The notes under the pieces: generated by a model
What the model was told of the DNA's origin: nothing
The model's database searches: none
The model's input: the letters and a program-made list of their open reading frames with translations, nothing else
Shown: positions 43,373 through 55,010 of the stretch, one piece after another
How positions within the stretch are numbered: the stretch's first letter is position 1
How the letters are laid out: each line of letters opens with the position of its first letter
Position numbers and translations under genes: made by a program
Assembly (NCBI RefSeq): GCF_029227915.1
Contig: NC_079884.1
Coordinates: 312,001 to 372,000 of the forward strand
Origin: Hydractinia symbiolongicarpus
Lineage: Eukaryota; Cnidaria; Hydrozoa; Anthoathecata; Hydractiniidae
Length of the DNA stretch: 60,000 bases
Reading direction: 5' to 3'

Positions 43373-43514
43373 CAGTGGAATCTCTCTATCTCGAACTAAA
43401 GTCTCGGTCCCTTTGTGGTCTGCCTAAGGTATTTTCCCTTCTTTATCTCGGACTTTCTCTATCTCGAACAAATTTTCTGGTCCCTTGCGAGTTCGAGATA
43501 GAGAGAGTCAACTG
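43373..43514. mobile_element. 142 bp pogo/Tc1-type miniature element, TA duplication
   Basis: Ends CAGTGGAATCTCTCTATCTC and, inward from the right, CAGTTGACTCTCTCTATCTC; TA on both sides (43371-43372, 43515-43516). CAGTNGA is the typical pogo/Tigger terminus. The whole element can fold because CTCTATCTCGAAC recurs internally. Confidence 0.85.
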
Positions 43515-44609
43515 TATTTTTTTCAGTGTTTCGGCGACGGAGAATTTTACAAAAACGTAAATGGTAGACCTAACTCCCCAACCTTGGCAACCACTTCACT
43601 TAACTAAAGCAAAGCAAATCTTATACAATGTTAGAACAAAGAAAGGAGAATGACATAAGCTACAATTGCCAAACAAAGTCAGTGGTATAAAAAAAGTAAT
43701 TTATGTTTAAAACTGCACGTTTTTTGCATAAGATACACATATAACTTTAGTAAAAATTGTAAAACTTGGTATATGATGTGTTTTCTGTTGACTGTGTTTG
43801 TAGAAAACCACAGATGATTTAAGCTAGGCTGTTTTTAATGATAAAGCTGATTATGTTTGACATTGAATTTTTAAATTGAGCTTTCAATAACTCTTTATGC
43901 ATTGCGGTTAGGGACAATTTTGCGCTCTAGAAAACCAATTTGCTACTTTTTTTTTCATATAGCTAGCTAGTTCTAACATTTTTGGTTTTTATATGTGATT
44001 GAGCAAAAACCTTGTTTGGCATGCAATAAATTGTATGCCTCTGTTGATGTGTGTGTGGGCCTGTGTGGGTGCAAACTTTGCGTCTAATGGATTTCCATGC
44101 ATAGTTACTTAGCTAGCTAGCAAGTAAAAATTTAATTTATTTGTTTTTGTAATAACTTCATGGTTTTTATTATATATAGAGATTTTACAATGTTTACAAA
44201 ATTTACAAACTTTTGCAGATTCCTGTAGGCAAAAAAACATATATGGGGCAAAATGGCTATTATTGAAATTCATAGAGATTATTTAAAAGCACAAGATTCT
44301 AAAGTCGCTGGAATTAATTTTTATAAAAAAGCAGACACATCATTGGGAAACCTTGACCCAAGCGAAATAACAAAGAGAATCTGTAAAGGAGGCAATAATA
44401 AAAATATAGATTTTTCTCAATAAGAAATGTTAAAATGTATTCACATTAAACACTAATTGACTAATTTTACGTTGCGTACATCAGGCCTATCAATAAGAAA
44501 ATATCACCCAAGCAATAAATTGCTCCCCTAAAGTTACAATAATGTAAACTGGGCGAGTTTATAAACGCATATTTTATCACAGTCTTTTTTTATCTATTCG
44601 TGGCGATTG
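43515..44609 (+). other. Non-coding stretch with one small unidentified ORF
   Basis: Mostly AT-rich spacer with GCTAGCTAG runs. At 44253-44423 a 56-codon frame starts MAIIEIHRDYLKAQDSKVAG and ends in TAA. It is less AT-rich than its surroundings and could be an exon, but no family was recognised and no clear splice borders exist. Confidence 0.3.
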
Positions 44610-44894
44610 CAGGAAATTTGATATCAAGATATAATTATCGATAGCTATAATAAAAACAAAGCTACATTAGCTAGCGTTTTTCTCAGCTAACGCCGCCATT
44701 TTATGATTATAAATGCAGCGATAAATTTGTAAGAAATATAACGATAAATTTAGTGATAGCCTTAGCTATAATTAGCGATAATTTCCAATAGATATTAACA
44801 ATTATAGATAATCCTCTTTACTGTTAGCAATATAGTGATAAAGCATATAGATAAGTGAAAATTATCGCTATATGGCTTGTTATTAAATTCCCTG
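44610..44894. mobile_element. 285 bp hAT-like miniature element
   Basis: Ends CAGGAAATTTGATATCAAG and, inward from the right, CAGGGAATTTAATAACAAG. Multiple GCGATAAT/ATTATCGC motifs inside, in both orientations. The 5 bp flanks (GATTG and GAATC) do not match, so the boundary or age is uncertain. Confidence 0.55.
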
Positions 44895-45529
44895 GAATCA
44901 TCACATTTTATTTTATCTTTTTTTATATATTTTGATTCTTTATTATATACTGTAAATAATAAGAAAGAGAACATTGATTTCCATGTAAAATGAATTGATA
45001 TTGCTTAGCCAGAATCTGGGTGAGCAAATAATGGCTCAGTTAGTTTCTTATTTCTCAGAATTGGACAAGCCTTTGTGTGATCAGGAGCAATTGCTCTGCC
45101 CTTATTGGTAGGCCTGGTACATTTAAGGTTAGATTTTATCAATCTATATAATAATACGCCAGTTCCGTGTGTCTGTAACAGGCAAAGTGGATATGTTCCT
45201 TTTCCTTTGATCTTACCGAAAAATGCATGTCTAATATGTTAAATTTCTGACGTTACGGCGCGAGGGCAATAACACTACTTTAACGTCAATATCCTATATT
45301 AAATTAATGAAGCCGTTACAGTGCACTTAAAATTTTGAGGCCAAATAACTTGGAAACGAGGTGCTGACGTCAATGATTTTTCACCGCGTGGGTAACTAGG
45401 GACCACCTAGGATCAATTTGGGATATTTTCCCAAACCTGGGTCCCCGAATTTGTTTTGGACTGGACGGGTTGATGACGTCATCAAAAAACCTTCAAACCC
45501 CAATATCTCTGCAACCGTTTATCAAAAGT

Positions 45530-48500
45530 CAGCCCTCGAAATAATTTTTGGAGACTCGTCAGACAAAATGTCCGCCACATTTCCAGTTTGGTCGGACATG
45601 TCCGTAGCCCGTTTTAAACTTTCGTCGGACAAAACGTCCGATAGATTTCAGTCTTGGTCGGACACTTCCATTTGTTTAGATCTCGGAATTATTGAATAGT
45701 TCTAGTCCTTTTAATCCACGAGCAAGCCTATTCATAGCCAACCTGACCATCCTAGCTAATTCACCAACTCCTGACTTAGTTAAAAGAACTACGTAGACAT
45801 GAATCTCTATTGCCTGGCCCCTTCGTCGTTGGTAACCAGGTCTTACACAAGAAATCCAGCCATGCGGTTCTTAACTAATGCGGAGGTGAACGCCGACGGA
45901 GCACGGATGAAGCAAGTCTGCAAAACTGCACTTACAGGCGGAACAGACGTTATATCATGGATTTAATTGTAGATAATTTTGTGTTCTTTTCTTTTTATAT
46001 TTTGAAAAAGCCTTTTCTGTTTTAAAAGTCATTTTTGTAAATTTGAGTGATAAAAGATCTTTCATGTTAATTTATTTTCGCCATCGTTTTTGCACTTGAA
46101 TTTTTATCGCTGCCGTATTTTTTAAGGAGACTTATTGTTTGCTAAGCCTTAACTTGCCTTGATCACTTTGCTTATGTTTAGAAAATACAAAATAAAACAA
46201 AATTGGGAAGACAAAGAAAAACTATGGAGAGAAATACAAAGTATTTAAAAACCTAGAAAGTCTACATATTCGTTGTCATCGCCAAATAAATCGATTAAAA
46301 GTACATTGTCATCCACATCTTCGTTCTCTTCATTTGAACTGCCGTCACTCAGCGAGGGAAGTTTCCTTTTGGAACCTGTACGTGGTTTGTATCCACACCG
46401 TTTTCTTTGATTTGGTCGTCTGTCCTTTTCCTCCATCCACATTCTTATAGCATTTGATGGGTCATACTGCTCTATAGACGGCCCGTCTTCGACAATCCTC
46501 AAAAGGGACTCTAGTCGGTTTTGTGACAATGAACCCCTATTGATAGTTTTGACAGTTTTGAGTTTGGAAAACATGCGCTCCAACTTGGCATTGCTTACAG
46601 GGATCGTGAATAACAATTCGACGAGAATTAATAAATCTTTCCACGATTGATTTCTGGATGATGAAAAAATTCTTCTCCAACAGACCCTGTATGGTGTCGC
46701 CGAAACAGAAAGGTATTCGTGTGAGTATCGTAGGAGATCGTGAAATTGATTTAACAGATCTGCTGTTGAAGCACTGAAGCCGGCATGTCTCAATGGAATA
46801 TCGAAGTGTTGTTTTAAATTTGATAAACCTTCGTCAGCAAACTCGTAATCTGTAATAACATTTCCATCTTCGTCTTGCTTCTCTCGGAGCCAACCTTCCG
46901 TGTTTAAAATTTGATTAACGTATCTGAAGATATCTCTACTGTCATCTTCTTCTTCAAGTCGTGATGTAACATTCTCAACAATGACATTTGCAAAATTCCC
47001 TTTCGTTGCCTTGACATGCTCCTTTGCTGCTACAAAATTTGTCATTTTCACATTTTGGTAGTACTTATCGCCATCTTTGTCTTCTATTCTACTTAGCAGG
47101 TCTTGCACGTGTGGCAATTTTTCAAAACTTTTGCGCTCAAACATTGCTAAGCGATCTTTGGTAAGTGATAGTGATCTCATCGCTGAAACTGTGTCAATTT
47201 GGTCACGTTGGAAGTCTTGCGAGAGCGCTGATGGTATTTCGAGCAAATCGATAAACATTGCCAACATTAATGGTACTTTAGACTGCTTCCACTTGTTTAG
47301 ATAACCTCTCATTTTTGCACGATCTTCTCCTTTCACCGCTTTATCTTGACTGAGATGTTCTAAGTGCTCTATGAAAAGACCATATTTATCCAAACAAATT
47401 TTCATAGCGGCCAGTTTGTGTGAGATCCAACGAGTGCCGTTTGCTTTTTTGGGTTTAACCCCTCCTTCTATGTAGTCCATCGCAGGAGCGTAAAGATCAT
47501 GCATCTGACGTAAGTTTCTTTGGTGCTTTCTGATATAAATAGTATGTCCTTAGTAGCATCTCATCTACAATATCAAAGTCGGTACCTTTCAACGCATCAG
47601 ATAAGGCCAATTCCAACCGATGTGCGATGCACCAAATAAATACAAGCCACTCCGATTCCTCTCGTAACACCATTTTTACACTATTTTTATTCCCTCGATT
47701 TACACTTGCTCCGTCAGAAGTAAATCCAATCAGTTTTTTGGCTGGCATTATGCCGATAGACTGAAACTCACTTTCAATGGCACTTTTTAGCGTGACCATG
47801 TCATCGTAGCTTTCAGCGAGAGCAGCTGCAACACCGACAGCATGTTGATGCTTTAAGTGAGTCATGCTGAGAAAAGACACCTTAACTTCTACACAATTTG
47901 AGTTAACTGGAGTGGGATCAAAATGTAATGCATATATTACTTCATTTTCAACAACTGCGTTGTCTGTAGAACCATCACAAAGTACGCTAAAAAACTTGGC
48001 TTTCGCAAGATCAGCATTAAGTTGCTGCTTCATATCTTTACCCATATAATCAATAAATGTTCCACAAGCGCGGTCAGTGTTATACGCTATACCAATGTCA
48101 ACTTCATGCTTTCTCTCTAACTTCAGCAACTCCGGATATGTTGTCAACGGTAAGCGATTTTTAGCAACAAAATACGCCACTTCAAATTTCTTTTTCGTTC
48201 GTTGCATATCTTTTTCATCCATCTTGGCCAAACCAGCGACAACGTTGGAAGAATCGGCCGCAGACAACGTTGTAGCTCGTTCATCCAGGGAAACTCCTGT
48301 TGCTTTCAAATACAGGCTATGGGCTTTTAAGTGTTGTCTACTCTTCGTGGCATGGTCTTCTACTGCACTTTTTTTGTAGTTTTGGGTGCCAACAACGAAG
48401 ATGTTGCTGTAATTTGGCAATGTTTTGATCTGGGACTGATACGTCGTACAAAATTTACAGCGCATGTTCTTAACCTTGCCATCTTTTATATCATAAAGCA

Positions 48501-49839
48501 GCCATTCAGCAACGCTGTGTTGTGCCAGCTCAGCTTTCCACTTCTCAACAGTAGCAGGTGTTACGGTTCTTGTTGATGTTGTTTGCTTGTGTTGTTTCGG
48601 ATTTGTTTTGCCTTTGGTCTGCGGTGTAGTCTGCAAAATAAACAATTAAAACAAATTAAAGAGACACAAAAGATATTGTGAAAATTAAAGTACTAAATAT
48701 AACAGAGTAAAGAATTACTATATTCGTTGCTGATTGCTTCGCTAATGTTGGTGGGTTTTTTCCAAAGGCTGAAAATATGCTTCTTTGGATTTTCTTCGGC
48801 TGCTTATTAATAACAACAGAACAATCAGGACATCTACCAACACGTTTTTCCTCTTCGCTGTACCCATTGACTGTACTGTTAACACCGGTAGAACATATGT
48901 TACAAGATGTTTTTTGACACGATATACACCGATACTTCGTGCTTCTTTCGCAAAAACAACAAGGCAAATCATTAATTTCACTCATACTTGAAGGAGCAAC
49001 TAACTTACATGCGATAAATGTGAAATGAACACTTTTTCATTTCTTATAAAAGCGCAAGCGACCGGCGTTCTTTTACCAGTCGAATGATCTCACTCAGAGA
49101 TGTTTTATATTAAAATGAATTAAATAATTTTTTAGGACGATGGAGTGTTGCAGGTAAAGGAAAATTTTTTTCTTCGTTTGACAAAACAATTCGAAACCAT
49201 AGCAGGTCCCATTTAATTGATTTTTTCTTAATGCTGCAAGTGCTATTTCTATTCGAACAATTTTAAAAACGAAACCCACGTGCGGTATAATATTTTGTTT
49301 TGTATAAATTTTGTTAAAAATTTAAGCCACGTGGATAAACTTAAAACATTTTTTTTTTAATTTGAAAACGAAGCATATTTTTTCCTATTTGCTTGTGATG
49401 ACTTTACAAATAATTATAAAAATACAAACTTAAAAACTATTTTGTTTATATGTTTTAGAGTATTCTTTAGCGACGGCATTTTTTGCGATTTAATTGGCTT
49501 ATCAAAATGCGCAGCCTTACTTTTTTTTTTAACGGCGCCTTACCACATTTATTATTTGTGGTGTGTGTGATCATGATTAAGAAACTTCCATGATGGCACA
49601 TGGCAGATGAAAACAAAACGAAAGTGAAGCGGAACGAAGATTGATTAAAAGAGACAGATTATATTTAAATTATCTCGTTATTTTTGCATGTTTCAATTTT
49701 TATTTTTTGCAGTTATAATAGGGGAGATGTAGCTAGAGAAACGTGCCGGACAAAATGACAGGCCAGAACTGATTTTCGTCGGACATATTTGCGTCTGGGT
49801 CGGACAATGTCCGATGTCCGACCGCTATTTCGAGGGCTG
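45530..49839 (-). mobile_element. 4.3 kb hAT transposon, target duplication AAAGT
   Basis: Perfect 14 bp inverted ends CAGCCCTCGAAATA / TATTTCGAGGGCTG with AAAGT on both sides (45525-45529, 49840-49844). Near both ends are repeated GTCGGACAAAATGTCCG/CGGACATGTCCG palindromes. It carries a two-exon transposase on the minus strand (46245-48985) and little else. The left 450 bp and the 49.3-49.4 kb region are homologous, inverted, to 7960-8640. Confidence 0.9.
46245..48985 (-). pseudogene. hAT transposase, ZNF862-like, two exons, one frameshift
   Basis: Exon 1 48985-48719 (89 codons) carries a cysteine-rich treble-clef-like module (CCFC, CISC, CNIC, CPDC). Donor ATA|GTAATT and acceptor TTTTGCAG join in phase 0 to exon 2, starting at 48630. 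Exon 2 reads a BED-like zinc region (MRCKFCTTYQSQ...KSRQHLKAH) and a DUF4371-like core (FFSVLCDGSTDNAVVE, IGFTSDGASVNRG, WCIAHRLELALSDAL) to a stop at 47497. The frame then resumes at 47504 in another phase with ANGTRWISHKL and the C-terminal hAT dimerisation domain (IPVSNAKLERMFSKLKTVK). One extra base near 47508 explains the break; programmed frameshifting is possible but less likely. The rest is intact, so the copy is young. Confidence 0.8.
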
Positions 49840-50210
49840 AAAGTACATGATCCTATACATTTTCTTGATCAGCGTTTCAAGATCTATACGATGAAGGCAA
49901 CAGGTATAGAAATTTCTAAATAAAAATTTTTGGGTTTTGACGGGCCATTGCTGACGTCAGCGAAATTTTTAAACGTTATATCTCCTTAGGCGTTTGTCGA
50001 AAACATATGATCCTACACATTATTTTGATCAGCGTTTTAACCTTTAAACATTACAGGCAACGAATAAACTAAACTTCACCAATTTTTTTTGTATCTGCAC
50101 TGCTGACGTCATCAAAAAACATCTAAAACAACCTATTTTCCATTGTCCTTCTGACTAAGTGGATTTCTCCACGGGCCTTATCGACTAGTTTATATATAAT
50201 ACGTTATAAT

Positions 50211-50457
50211 ATGTTAAATTCCAATCATTTGTACAAAATCTGCTAAAAAAGAAACATGCTTTTTTAATTAAAGAAAATAATGAGATCCAAAATAATTGAA
50301 TTATGTCAAAAGGATGATATTTCTAGTTTTAAATTTCGATTAACTTCTATGACTGGCATAGCACATTCACATGCTTCATTTTCTTTTTATATGGATGTCT
50401 TTTGTATTCTGTAATTTTCTGTTCTAGTGCATTGTTTAAAACACATTTGCAGCTGTC
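50211..50457. other. Non-coding spacer
   Basis: Nothing recognised; AT-rich, stops in all frames. Confidence 0.35.
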
Positions 50458-51542
50458 AACTTCAGGGGCGGATTTAGCTATGGTGTACTGGTGTAAATAC
50501 ACCAGCAAAAATTCTGCTCAAAAAATTAAGGTGTATCTCTGTGAGCCTTTTGCTCTCAGATTTTTACGCCCATTATTAAACTGAACTAGAATAACGGCCG
50601 CCAGCGTCTGTCGCGTATAAAACTGATATTCGTGTCCCGCCCCCCCGCCGTTTGGGTTTCGTGGTCCTGTTTTTGTGTCAATTTAGCCGAATGCGGCTGT
50701 TTCATCCTGCGAAATTTTTGATATCCTAATCGTTACCGGCATCAGTATTTACACCAGTTCAACTGGTGTAAGCTGCGCATTCTTATGGGCAAAAAATATC
50801 CTGGTGTATTTCTCTGGTGTAGCCAACTGGTGTAAAATAAAAATTATATGGCATGACGATCCAGGACATATATTCAGGTGAGTGGTCTGCAAACTTTCTC
50901 TTTTACGACCGCTGTGAAACAGGTCAGTGTTTTTTTTACTTGATTTATTTCTTCGAAGATTTGGAGCGAGATGTAAAGTAAAGCACCATATTTCGACATG
51001 TGTTGGAGAAGTATCATTTTTGGATGCAAGACTTGGGAAGAAAAAGTTGGACTGAATCTCACAGACACTACTGAATGCTCCCTTGGTAAAATTTCCAACA
51101 GAGTCTATTTGTAGATGTTTAAGGTAAGAAATTTTATTTGTTTGCTTGTGTATTTTTTAATATAATTTTTAAATACAGAAATTGTAACTACCTACCTAGC
51201 TACTCACATGATAAGTTCAAATACCAGCAAGTAAAATTTCTGCAGATTGTTATGAACAGTGTGTTTTGTTTATATTTGAACTTTTATCTTTTATCTTCGA
51301 TAAATGCGTCCAATCAATAGCTTAGACTTGTTATTATAGCTATATAGTTTATTTGTTTTTTGTTTTTTTCATTTTAACATTTTTTTTTTGCAGAAAACTT
51401 TGTAGCTAACTATCATCTATAAATAATAGAAAAAACATTTTTATTTAGATCTACTGGATCTATTGTTTATACAATTCTGTTTCTATTAATTGTTTGAAAT
51501 GAGAGCCTTTGCTATGCTTCACATAATGTTGACAAAAAGATT

Positions 51543-51938
51543 ATGGAGAACTTTCCTCGTAATGAAAGAGGACTTTTTGCATCAATATCTCCCCATCATG
51601 TTGTTGATGAATTTACAGGAAATAAAAACGTAGATAGGAAGTCATGTGTCATCAAGAAAGCCATTTATAATCCTAAAAATACAAGATTCTGATCTTTAAT
51701 GAATATGCTTGCTCTTGCAACAGTTATTAGGAAAAATATTAAAACCATATACCCTCATGATATAGGTGACATCCATGGAAGTTTTAATAATGGGTTGATT
51801 ACCTCAAGAACAAGTACAGAATATACGAGCGAATGTATAACCATTATGGGTGAGGTGAGAAAAATGCAATTTGGGTTATTTGAGCTAAATCACTTTGTAT
51901 ATACCTCCAACCACCATGAAAAAAGACAAAACGTTTAA
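51543..51938 (+). pseudogene. Unidentified ORF carried inside the non-autonomous hAT
   Basis: 131 codons in one frame with a single internal TGA at 51690. The peptide (ENFPRNERGLFASISPHHVV..., then MLALATVIRKNIKTIYPHDI..., EVRKMQFGLFELNHFVYT) has balanced composition and looks formerly coding. I do not recognise the family. It may be a captured host fragment or the remnant of an element-encoded accessory gene. Confidence 0.4.
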
Positions 51939-52591
51939 AAGGTAAGAAGTAATTATTGCTTGTTTTTTTAAAAGAGAAAGTTCTATACATTGCAAGTAAA
52001 CATTCAGCTTTATTTCTTGGAAATAATTAATAATGCGTTAGCTACACATATTTTTATGTTGTACCCAAATATCTGCAAGATTTTACATATACTTGCCTTG
52101 CCATAGTGCCAGTAACGACCAGTTTTCTGTGAGAGATCTATATCAACGCTACGACGAGTTAAGACATATTCAAGAAACTTGATGACCCAGGTATGTTTCT
52201 ACAATATGACGTTGCGTATTAGGGAGAATGTGACATTTTTAATCTTGTCGTATATATCTTGCCAATTGATTTATTGGGTTATCTGTTTTGATTGTGAAAC
52301 ACCACATTACGTACATTTAATTATAATTTTGAAACTTTTTTTCAGGGTCAATTTAATGGTTTGGTGTTGCTAAATATCCACAACGAGATGAGAATAAATT
52401 TAGATGACATAATCGATATGCTGGTAAAAAATAAAATGTTAAATATCCTGAACGACGGTTAAAAGTGTAGCAGTCTTGATAAAAAAGGAATAAATCTTGT
52501 ATATTATTATCTGTTGCTTAAATGTCCCCATATATAAATTCCCTAGAAGTAATAAGGCATGACATCAAAATTTTTAAAAAACAACATTTTA

Positions 52592-52745
52592 ATTACTCAA
52601 GTTGTACAAAAAATATTCAAAAATATAATCTTCGTCAGCTAAAAAAACATTCAAAATTATAATCTTCGTTATTACTCAAGTTGTACAAAAAATATTCAAA
52701 AATATAATCTTCTTCAGCTAAAAAAACATTCAAAAATATAAAAAA
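52592..52745. repeat. 80 bp direct tandem duplication
   Basis: TTACTCAAGTTGTACAAAAA recurs at 52592 and 52672 with nearly identical continuation (AATATTCAAAAATATAATCTTC and CAGCTAAAAAAACATTC). It lies inside the 50463-52926 element. Confidence 0.85.
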
Positions 52746-52931
52746 CTAAAAAACCCACTATATACCTACTTATCAAAGATAAGTCTGAAAGATGATTTTA
52801 AGCTATTTTAGCCGTTTAAGGGCGTTGCCCTGGACCCATTGGGGGACGCCCCCAAACCCCCAGTTGTAAGATCTTCTCTTTGAGGCTTTTTTACACCAGT
52901 CAAAAAAAATCCTAGATCCGCCCCTGAACTT

Positions 52932-53449
52932 TTTTTTAATACATCAGTAATGTAATTGGAGAATTAGTTTGTTGAGTAGATGCAACTTTTGCACACATCA
53001 CTGCAGCATGAAACTGCTTTAGAGGTTGTCTATTTACAATAATTACCACCCATAGCATTATGCTATGAAATGGTCTAAGTCAAGTGAATTGACCAGGCAT
53101 TTAACATCTACTGACAATGGTATGGTTTCCTAGATCTGTGCTGTCAGTCTTACACGATGTTTTAGAACACAAAAACTCCACAAATAGCTTGCCATTATCA
53201 GCATTCCTAAAGAGATAGCTTTGTGTGAACTTAAATACTTTGGTCATCTTCAGAGAATGTACAAAAATTGGTGTTCACAACTACATTGAGTGATATTTTT
53301 ACAAAATGGCCATCCACAACTTCATTAAGTGATGTTTTCACAAAAGATCTCAAAGACCTCAAAAAGAACTTGCCAAGGAACGGATAGACTGACAAAGGGC
53401 AATTATACAAAATGTGCGATCAACCAGAGGTGGACAACCATTCTAAAAG
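52932..53449. other. Non-coding spacer
   Basis: No domain in any frame. A direct repeat of ACAACTTCATT(G)AGTGAT...TTTTCACAAAA-like phrases occurs at about 53277-53345. Confidence 0.35.
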
Positions 53450-54535
53450 CTGGGTAAGCTACGGTAAGATTGCATGGCCTAAATTGTTCCTGTTAAGCTG
53501 TCACTTCACACATCGATCGTTTCAAAAAAAATCGTTTCAAATCGTTTCATTTTTTAATTAGCATAGTGTTCAAATTCGTATCATGCTTTTAATTAGCATG
53601 ATACGAATTTGAAACGATTTTAAAGTAATGTTTAATTTTTTGAAATCGTTTCAGATCGTATGGAAATCGTTTCATTAAAAAATAAAATCGTTTCATAATT
53701 TTTTAAGATTGTTTTATTATATTTACTTGAAATCGTTTCACATACCATAATTCGTTTCAAAATCGTATCATTATGATCGTTTCAAAATCGTTTCAAGGTG
53801 TTTCTTTTACATTCTTTTAACATAAAAGAATAATAGAAATTATTAATCTAATAAAGGTCTCTCAATAAAACCTACGCGCTGTCACATAGGTTTTCTATCG
53901 CTGCTTTTTGTTCTTAAACTTTTAAAATGCGATCTCAAAAAGCATTTCTATCACTGTTCTTCGTTCTTAAATTTTTTTTCATCGCAATATTTTCAATTTT
54001 AAAGGAAATTGTTAGTTTTAAGAAAAACTGTTTTTTTTTAGTTTTGAAAAACTGTTTTACAATATTTGCGATAAAAGATGTTGTTGATGATGTCGATGTT
54101 GTGTTGAATAAAAGAAAGAGAAACAACAATTTGACATTTATATATAAGTTTAATTGGTTTTTAATTAGTTCAACATCGTTTCAAAATTCGTTTCAATAAC
54201 CTCAAAGACTTTTACATCGTATCACAAATAATATTTTGACAATCGTATCAAATCGTTCAGAATTTTTTTTTAATCGTTTCAAAATCGTTTCACAATCGTT
54301 TCATTTTTACGAAGTTTATACAAAATTGTTGCTCAAATAAAATATGAAACATTTAATTCGTTTCATGATACGATTATGAAACGCTGTGAAAAAAACATTG
54401 AAACGATTTCCATACGATGAAAATCGTATCAATTCGTATCAAAACTGAAACGATCTTGGAGACCATCCCTAAGCTACGGTAAGGTTGCATGGCCTAAATT
54501 GTTCCTGTTAAGCCTGTCACTTCACGCATTCTGTC
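53450..54535. mobile_element. 1 kb TCGTTTCA-array element flanked by a 62 bp copy of its own target site
   Basis: The right end (54469) reads inward GGGATGGTCTCCAAGATCG and is followed by TAA, in the style of the elements at 6382 and 11261. The interior, 53513-54469, is packed with AAATCGTTTCA and TCGTATCA motifs in both orientations. The left end lacks the expected terminal repeat. Instead, a 62 bp segment (53454-53512, TAAGCTACGGTAAGATTGCA and on) abuts the array, and the same segment follows the right end (54470-54535). A short lysine-rich frame at 53927-54199 is not recognised. Confidence 0.7.
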
Positions 54536-55010
54536 TGTGAGTAGTTCTAAGGAGACATTTTAAAAATTTAAACATCAGAATATTGCGATAATAAAGTCTC
54601 AGGCAAATTAGTGTTTTTAATAAGCTTTATGAACTGTACCCTAAGGATATACTTTTTTCACACATGATCTATGAAAATCACAAAAAGCTAACAAAACAAA
54701 CAGTTTTGCATAATTTTACTTTTTGTTAGCTACTAATATACATTATAGTTGCATGGTATTATTGATATCATCTGGGTTGTCACATCTCCCTAAAACTACT
54801 CATATATCTCCTAATTTAAAATCATTCTCAATACCTAATGAAAACAAAACTTCAAATATCTAAAAGTTAATTTTGTTATCAACTGTTAATACAAAAAGCA
54901 GCGTCAGTTCAAAATATATACATTATACATTCTGATTTTTAGGAATTATTATAAAGAAAAATAAAGCTTAATAGATATCAATAATTTCTCAGTTTTCCTA
55001 ATTACATTAA
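54536..55010. other. Non-coding stretch upstream of the ARM-TIR exons
   Basis: No exon recognised. Any promoter or first exon of the downstream gene may lie here or upstream. Confidence 0.35.

Larger units (their letters stand above)
45145..50210 (+). repeat. Older repeat (copy related to 9181-9455) split by the hAT at 45530-49839
   Basis: Left remnant about 45145-45529 and right remnant 49840-50210. The right part contains two diverged units of about 140 bp, each with CTGACGTCA, AAAA(C/G)AT.TGATCCTA.ACATT and TTGATCAGCGTTT. The left remnant ends in a third unit (GATGACGTCATCAAAAAACC then TTTATCAAAAGT). Joining the remnants across the hAT restores a unit, so this is a tandem-repeat-bearing element that predates the insertion. 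Confidence 0.65.
50463..52926. mobile_element. 2.5 kb non-autonomous hAT, target duplication AACTT
   Basis: Ends CAGGGGCGGATTTAG and CTAGATCCGCCCCTG, flanked by AACTT (50458-50462, 52927-52931). The right end matches the right end of the broken hAT at 43350, its probable transposase source family. Subterminal TACACCAG/CTGGTGTA motifs occur at least eight times in both orientations, including ACACCAGTTCAACTGGTGT. GC-rich hairpins (GGGGGACGCCCCCAAACCCCC) precede the right end. Confidence 0.85.

Noticed and set aside
47077-48576. Plus-strand frames of 61-100 codons
   Set aside because: Antisense of the hAT transposase exon.
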